Of a DNA stretch of 8,518 nucleotides, positions 5,691-8,518 are shown one piece after another (the stretch's first letter is position 1; every line of letters begins with the position of its first letter). The DNA is from Candidatus Bathyarchaeota archaeon (GTDB lineage: Archaea; Thermoproteota; Bathyarchaeia; TCS64). Both the position numbers and the translations under genes were made by a program. Location: assembly GCA_016867505.1 (NCBI GenBank), contig VGJH01000040.1, positions 1 through 8,518 on the forward strand, given 5' to 3'. The notes beneath the pieces are model-generated. The model had not been told where the DNA came from. It did no database searches and saw only the letters and a program-made list of their open reading frames with translations.

Positions 5691-6338
5691 TTATTCAGGA
5701 ATTATTGGATCCTCATCTTCTTTTATAGATGCCAGGAATTTTCTTAATTCTCTTGTTAAAGTTATAGCATTCTCGAATTCATCATCACTCATGTTAATTA
5801 TTTTATTGAATTGAAGAATTTTAGTCAATAATATCGGATTCATTGGACCAAATTTCATAAAGAGGCCTGAAAAACTACAAAATCCACAAATATTTTCTAA
5901 AGGGTTGGGAGTTTCTAAAAGTTGTGATTTATTTTGACTCATTTTCATTAGGGTTTCAGCATTTTCCTCATTTACTATTACTTTTGAACCTAACTCATTT
6001 AAGCCATTTAAAACATCAAGGAACCCATGGACATCGCTACCATTCATCTCATCTTCATGGTATACAAATGTATCTGCTGTTGCAGTGTAGTAGCTTTCAA
6101 TGATATGTCCCATTCTTTTTTCTTGAATTTCTGATATTAAGCCAGCTTCACTCAGTTTCCTTAAATGATGGTAAATATTTTGGGGGCTAACATTTAGCCG
6201 TATAGAAAGATCCTTAGCAGTTAATTCATTTTCTTTTAAAATTGAAATTATGTTTCTACGAGTCTTATCTTCTAATAACTCAAAAGCGTCTTTATTAATG
6301 GTTTTCAAAAGCCTATGTGAATCTATTTGGTACCCCAT
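5691..6338 (-). CDS. ArsR-type winged-helix transcriptional regulator with C-terminal CxxC
   Basis: The 215-residue protein has an N-terminal winged helix (about 18-91): AFELLEDKTRRNIISIL, ELTAKDLSIRLNVSPQNIYHHLRKLSEAGLI, then a wing with KRMGHIIESYYTAT. This is the ArsR/HTH_20 layout in which the NVSPQNIYHHLRKL helix reads DNA. The C-terminal ~120 residues are an unrecognised, mainly helical sensor or dimerisation region with CGFC at 151-154, which might bind a metal or act as a redox switch. ATG 6338 is chosen because AGGAGG lies just upstream; an upstream in-frame extension to 6377 would read through this Shine-Dalgarno and is unlikely. The gene is divergent from the GlmL-like operon, and a 14-bp palindrome lies between them, so it probably controls that operon and itself. 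Confidence 0.88.
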   Translation of the reverse strand: MGYQIDSHRLLKTINKDAFELLEDKTRRNIISILKENELTAKDLSIRLNVSPQNIYHHLRKLSEAGLISEIQEKRMGHIIESYYTATADTFVYHEDEMNGSDVHGFLDVLNGLNELGSKVIVNEENAETLMKMSQNKSQLLETPNPLENICGFCSFSGLFMKFGPMNPILLTKILQFNKIINMSDDEFENAITLTRELRKFLASIKEDEDPIIPE

Positions 6339-6340
6339 AT

Positions 6341-6350
6341 TAATCCTCCT
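6341..6350 (-). promoter_or_regulatory. Strong ribosome binding site fixing the ArsR-type start
   Basis: The minus strand reads AGGAGGATTA directly before ATATG. This near-perfect archaeal Shine-Dalgarno, six bases from ATG 6338, decides the start over the longer frame beginning at 6377. Confidence 0.85.
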
Positions 6351-6365
6351 TAAATGTAGCTTGGG

Positions 6366-6413
6366 TATTAAAACCACATTTTAATATTAAAACGCAAGTA
6401 TTAAATAAATTTT
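6366..6413. promoter_or_regulatory. Divergent promoter/operator between the ArsR-type gene and the GlmL-like operon
   Basis: The region contains the perfect 14-bp palindrome TTTTAATATTAAAA (6379-6392) and three copies of TATTAAA (6366, 6385 and 6399), the first two extended to TATTAAAAC. For the plus-strand gene, TATTAAATAAAT (6399-6410) ends 28 bases before ATG 6438, a leaderless arrangement. For the minus-strand gene, TTTATTTAA (6409-6401) would start transcription near 6375, leaving about 37 nt of leader with a Shine-Dalgarno. The two TATA boxes overlap, so one bound regulator could control both directions. Confidence 0.5.
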
Positions 6414-6437
6414 GTGTATTTTTAAACTTGAAGTAAA

Positions 6438-7994
6438 ATGAGCGAGATAAAAAATAATTACAAATTATTGATGGACATTGGCGAGAAATATTCTAAAACC
6501 ACGCTCATTAGAATTCATGACAAAAATTATTCAATAATGAAAATAAGCGATGCCAAATCTACAATTGATCCACCAGAACTTGATGTAACAATCGGAATTA
6601 GAAATACTATAAAGGATTTTGAGAACGCTTTTGGAACAACTTTTTGGAAAGATGGTCCTGAGAATTTAGAGCTGTTAATCTCCAGTGGAAATGGGGGGGG
6701 ATTGCATATGGTAGTGGCTGGAATAACAGAAATGATTAGTGGTGAGAGTGCTAAACGAGCTGCCTTGGGTGCTGGTGCTTATTTGTTGGATACTCTCTCA
6801 ATTGATGATCGACGGCCACCCTATATTTTAGTTGAAAACTTGAGGAACACTAAGCCTGATATCTTTTTATTAGCTGGTGGAACTGATGGAGGAGCCATAA
6901 GTCAAGTCATTGAGATGGCAGAATTAATTAAGAATGCTGACGTTCGTCCTCGGTTTGGTGAAGAGTATCAGTTACCAATAATTTATGCTGGTAATATTCA
7001 AGTAAGGAATAGGGTATCTTCTACCTTTCCTGAAAAAAATTATGCTGTGCAATCAGTTGATAATATTCGTCCAGAGATTGAACGAGAAAACCTTGGTCCA
7101 GCAAGAGAAGCAATCTATGATTCTTATATGCAGCATGTAATTGTTCATTCTCCTGGCTTCGATAAGCTTGTTAAATGGGTTAAAAAACCAATAATTCCCA
7201 CACAAGCTGCAATTGGTAAAATTCTCTATTCTTATGCTCTGAAAAGAAAAATTAATTTATTAGCAGTTAATGTTGGGGGTTCAACTACCGATATTTATTC
7301 AGTTTATAGAGGTTTATTTAACAGGTCTTTGAATGCTGATTTAGGAATAACTTATGGTATATTGAATGTTCTTAAAAAAGCTGGAATCAAAAACATCAAG
7401 AAATGGTTGGTGAATGAGGTCCCTGAACGTGAGATAAGAAATATTGTAGCAAATCTCATGCTTTATCAACCATCAAAGTTACAGGATGAACAAGAACAGA
7501 TTTTAAATGCTTTAATTCGTGAAGCAATTAAGCTTGGAGTTGAGGATCATAAGAAACTAGCAAGTCGATTAAAGGGTGTAAAAACTGGTTTAAGCATTTC
7601 TGAAATATTTTCTCAGATGCAAGATAGTACCTATCTGGATATGTCAAAAACGAATGTAATTATTGGAATGGGCAGTGCCTTTACTACATCAGAAAATAAT
7701 GGCATTCTTACATTAATTGACGCTCTTGAACCAATCGGAGTAACTGAGTTCTATAAAGATTCAAATAGTTTAATTTCTCATGCTGGAATGCTTCTTGATG
7801 TTGACCAAGAAATTGCACTTAAAATGCTTGAGAATGATGTTTTACAATATCTAGGCACATGTGTAACACCCTTAGGTAAAACTTCTGATGCTATAGCGAT
7901 ATATGTAAAAATTATCCTCCCCGATGGAAAAACTGTTGATGAAGTTATTGAATCGAATAGAATTACTACTTTAAATCTAGAGGACGTCCTTTAA
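6438..7994 (+). CDS. glmL: GlmL/MutL-type ASKHA ATPase (glutamate mutase accessory protein family); zero-frame product
   Basis: The 518-residue zero-frame product belongs to the MutL (GlmL) family found with cobalamin-dependent glutamate mutase, thought to be an ATPase or reactivating chaperone; it is unrelated to mismatch-repair MutL. Visible motifs are LLMDIGEKYSKTT (10-22, phosphate-1), SSGNGGGLHMVVAGI (82-96), DIFLLAGGTDGGAIS (141-155), IIYAGN (181-186), AVNVGGSTTDIYS (276-288, phosphate-2), NADLGITYG (299-307) and VIIGMGSAF (407-415, adenosine site). HAGMLLDVD (448-456) leads into an extension beyond the length of short clostridial forms, containing GTCVTPLGK (473-481). No mutase subunits are present; the next gene encodes a barrel protein. 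The zero frame ends abruptly in TLNLEDVL, while the family-like tail RGRPLKLP lies in the -1 frame just beyond. A 544-residue fusion, mutation or error is possible. The transcript appears leaderless, under the divergent ArsR-type regulator. Confidence 0.88.
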   Translation: MSEIKNNYKLLMDIGEKYSKTTLIRIHDKNYSIMKISDAKSTIDPPELDVTIGIRNTIKDFENAFGTTFWKDGPENLELLISSGNGGGLHMVVAGITEMISGESAKRAALGAGAYLLDTLSIDDRRPPYILVENLRNTKPDIFLLAGGTDGGAISQVIEMAELIKNADVRPRFGEEYQLPIIYAGNIQVRNRVSSTFPEKNYAVQSVDNIRPEIERENLGPAREAIYDSYMQHVIVHSPGFDKLVKWVKKPIIPTQAAIGKILYSYALKRKINLLAVNVGGSTTDIYSVYRGLFNRSLNADLGITYGILNVLKKAGIKNIKKWLVNEVPEREIRNIVANLMLYQPSKLQDEQEQILNALIREAIKLGVEDHKKLASRLKGVKTGLSISEIFSQMQDSTYLDMSKTNVIIGMGSAFTTSENNGILTLIDALEPIGVTEFYKDSNSLISHAGMLLDVDQEIALKMLENDVLQYLGTCVTPLGKTSDAIAIYVKIILPDGKTVDEVIESNRITTLNLEDVL

Positions 7995-8071
7995 AATTAC
8001 CTGATAAAAAAGAGCTTCTAAAAGACAATTATCACTCAATATATAAAAAAGCAGTCACATTGGGAGGTTAA
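7961..8071 (+). other. -1-frame continuation of the GlmL-like gene with slippery heptamer
   Basis: The -1 frame is open from 7961 (after TAG at 7958) to TAA at 8069-8071. T TTA AAT at 7970-7976 is a canonical X XXY YYZ slippery heptamer in correct phase with the zero frame (act tta aat). Slippage there yields ...TTLN followed by SRGRPLKLPDKKELL and a helix ending KAVTLGG, a 544-residue product. RGRPL-x-LP before a charged helix matches the C-terminus of long GlmL/MutL relatives as I recall it. The stop lies four bases before the next ATG, and its GGA GGT codons form that gene's Shine-Dalgarno. A genuine or artefactual one-base deletion would give the same picture. Confidence 0.6.
8062..8068 (+). 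promoter_or_regulatory. Shine-Dalgarno of the barrel-protein gene
   Basis: GGGAGGT lies seven bases before ATG 8076. It sits inside the last codons of the -1-frame extension of the GlmL-like gene, as expected for translational coupling in an operon. Confidence 0.85.
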
Positions 8072-8075
8072 AAAA

Positions 8076-8518
8076 ATGACGATTAATAATGGTATCGAAG
8101 AAAACGTGAAGTTAAAAAAAATTAGACGTCTACCCATTCCTGGAGAAGTTTATGTAAAGAAAAACGATAAAGTATTGTCCAATACGCTAATTGCTAAAGG
8201 AACTGTGAGAAATCCTGAGATTATTGAAATTAGGATTGACCAAAAACTAGATGTAGACTCGGATGAAGTTAAAAATTACTTGTTAAAAAAAGTCGGTGAT
8301 TTAGTTAATAAGGATGAGGTTATTGCCATTAGAAGAACCTTTTTCGGTAGATCAACAAAGATTTGCAGGTCACCAATTACTGGTATAATTGAATCATATA
8401 CGGATAGATCAAGTCGAATGTTAATCAGAGGTACTCCAATACCTGTTGAAGTTAAGGCGCATATTCCTGGAAAAGTGACAGATGTAATCCCTTTAGAAGG
8501 AGCAAGCATAGAGTGTAA
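8076..8518 (+). CDS. Barrel/sandwich-hybrid-like protein encoded after GlmL (3' end cut by window)
   Basis: From ATG 8076, 147 codons stay open to the right edge without a stop. Short repeated beta-rich modules resemble biotinyl/lipoyl-type hybrid motifs: LPIPGEVYVKKNDKVLSNT (19-37), LLKKVGDLVNKDEVIAIRR (69-87), CRSPITGIIESYTD (97-110) and PIPVEVKAHIPGKVTDVIPL (121-140). No MKM-like carrier lysine is seen, so it is unlikely to be an acyl or biotin carrier. From memory, proteins with this LPxPGEV...GDxV pattern are found next to GlmL/MutL homologs in bacteria such as Chloroflexota, which makes it a probable functional partner; the role is not known. The strong Shine-Dalgarno and closeness to the upstream frame place it in the same operon. 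Family relatives usually extend further than the part visible here. Confidence 0.82.
   Translation, partial: MTINNGIEENVKLKKIRRLPIPGEVYVKKNDKVLSNTLIAKGTVRNPEIIEIRIDQKLDVDSDEVKNYLLKKVGDLVNKDEVIAIRRTFFGRSTKICRSPITGIIESYTDRSSRMLIRGTPIPVEVKAHIPGKVTDVIPLEGASIEC

Noticed and set aside
6339..6377. Thirteen-residue N-terminal extension of the ArsR-type protein
   Set aside because: The AGGAGG Shine-Dalgarno lies inside it, directly before ATG 6338, and the extension is not typical of the family.
7981..7990. Palindrome AGGACGTCCT just after the slippery heptamer, as a frameshift-stimulating hairpin
   Set aside because: It has no loop bases and cannot form a stable intramolecular stem; it mainly reflects the Arg-Gly-Arg-Pro codons of the -1 frame.
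8276..8509. Minus-strand 77-codon ORF at the right end
   Set aside because: It is antisense to the barrel-protein gene, which has a strong Shine-Dalgarno and recognisable motifs.

Overview
The window looks like a piece of an archaeal genome. It is AT-rich (roughly one third G+C by eye). Most genes have a BRE/TATA-like box about 25-30 bases before the start codon and no Shine-Dalgarno (SD) sequence, the pattern of leaderless archaeal transcripts, while genes inside operons carry strong SD sequences (AGGAGG, GGGAGGT). The protein set (DEAD-box helicase with a C-terminal zinc ribbon, PadR and ArsR-type regulators, a GlmL/MutL-type ASKHA ATPase) fits a mesophilic archaeon, possibly of the Asgard or TACK groups. 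The phylum is a guess, since there is no rRNA or other marker here. I see no tRNA, rRNA, CRISPR array, insertion sequence or prophage.

Layout. 1-300 (minus) is the N-terminal 100 codons of an unrecognised gene. 427-1410 (plus) is an uncharacterised two-part protein with a Cys-rich V4R-like C-terminus; its start is best placed at the second ATG, because the first lies inside the TATA box. 1448-2092 (minus) is an integral-membrane methyltransferase of the isoprenylcysteine carboxyl methyltransferase type. 2301-3575 (plus) is a DEAD-box RNA helicase with an ~85-nt leader that can fold over its own start codon. 3665-4066 (plus) is an arsenate-reductase-type LMW phosphatase, preceded by a 28-bp promoter element nearly identical to the helicase's. 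4154-4819 (plus) is a two-gene operon: a PadR regulator with a palindromic operator over its start, and a small His-rich coiled-coil protein. 4853-5656 and 5691-6338 (both minus) are an alkaline-phosphatase-superfamily enzyme and an ArsR-type regulator. The latter is divergent from 6438-8518 (plus), a GlmL-like ATPase gene followed by a barrel-type protein cut by the window end.

How they may work together. The ArsR-type regulator and the GlmL/barrel operon share a 99-bp divergent control region with a perfect 14-bp palindrome, so the regulator probably controls that operon and itself. PadR probably controls its own operon. The helicase and the ArsC-like gene share a promoter element, which suggests a common stress input.

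The most interesting point is the end of the GlmL-like gene. The zero frame stops at 7994, but the -1 frame from about 7970 to 8071 encodes a family-like C-terminal tail (RGRPLKLP...) and stops just before the next gene. A canonical in-phase -1 slippery heptamer, T TTA AAT, sits at 7970-7976 exactly where the switch must occur. This is either a programmed -1 frameshift, a real mutation/deletion, or a sequence error.
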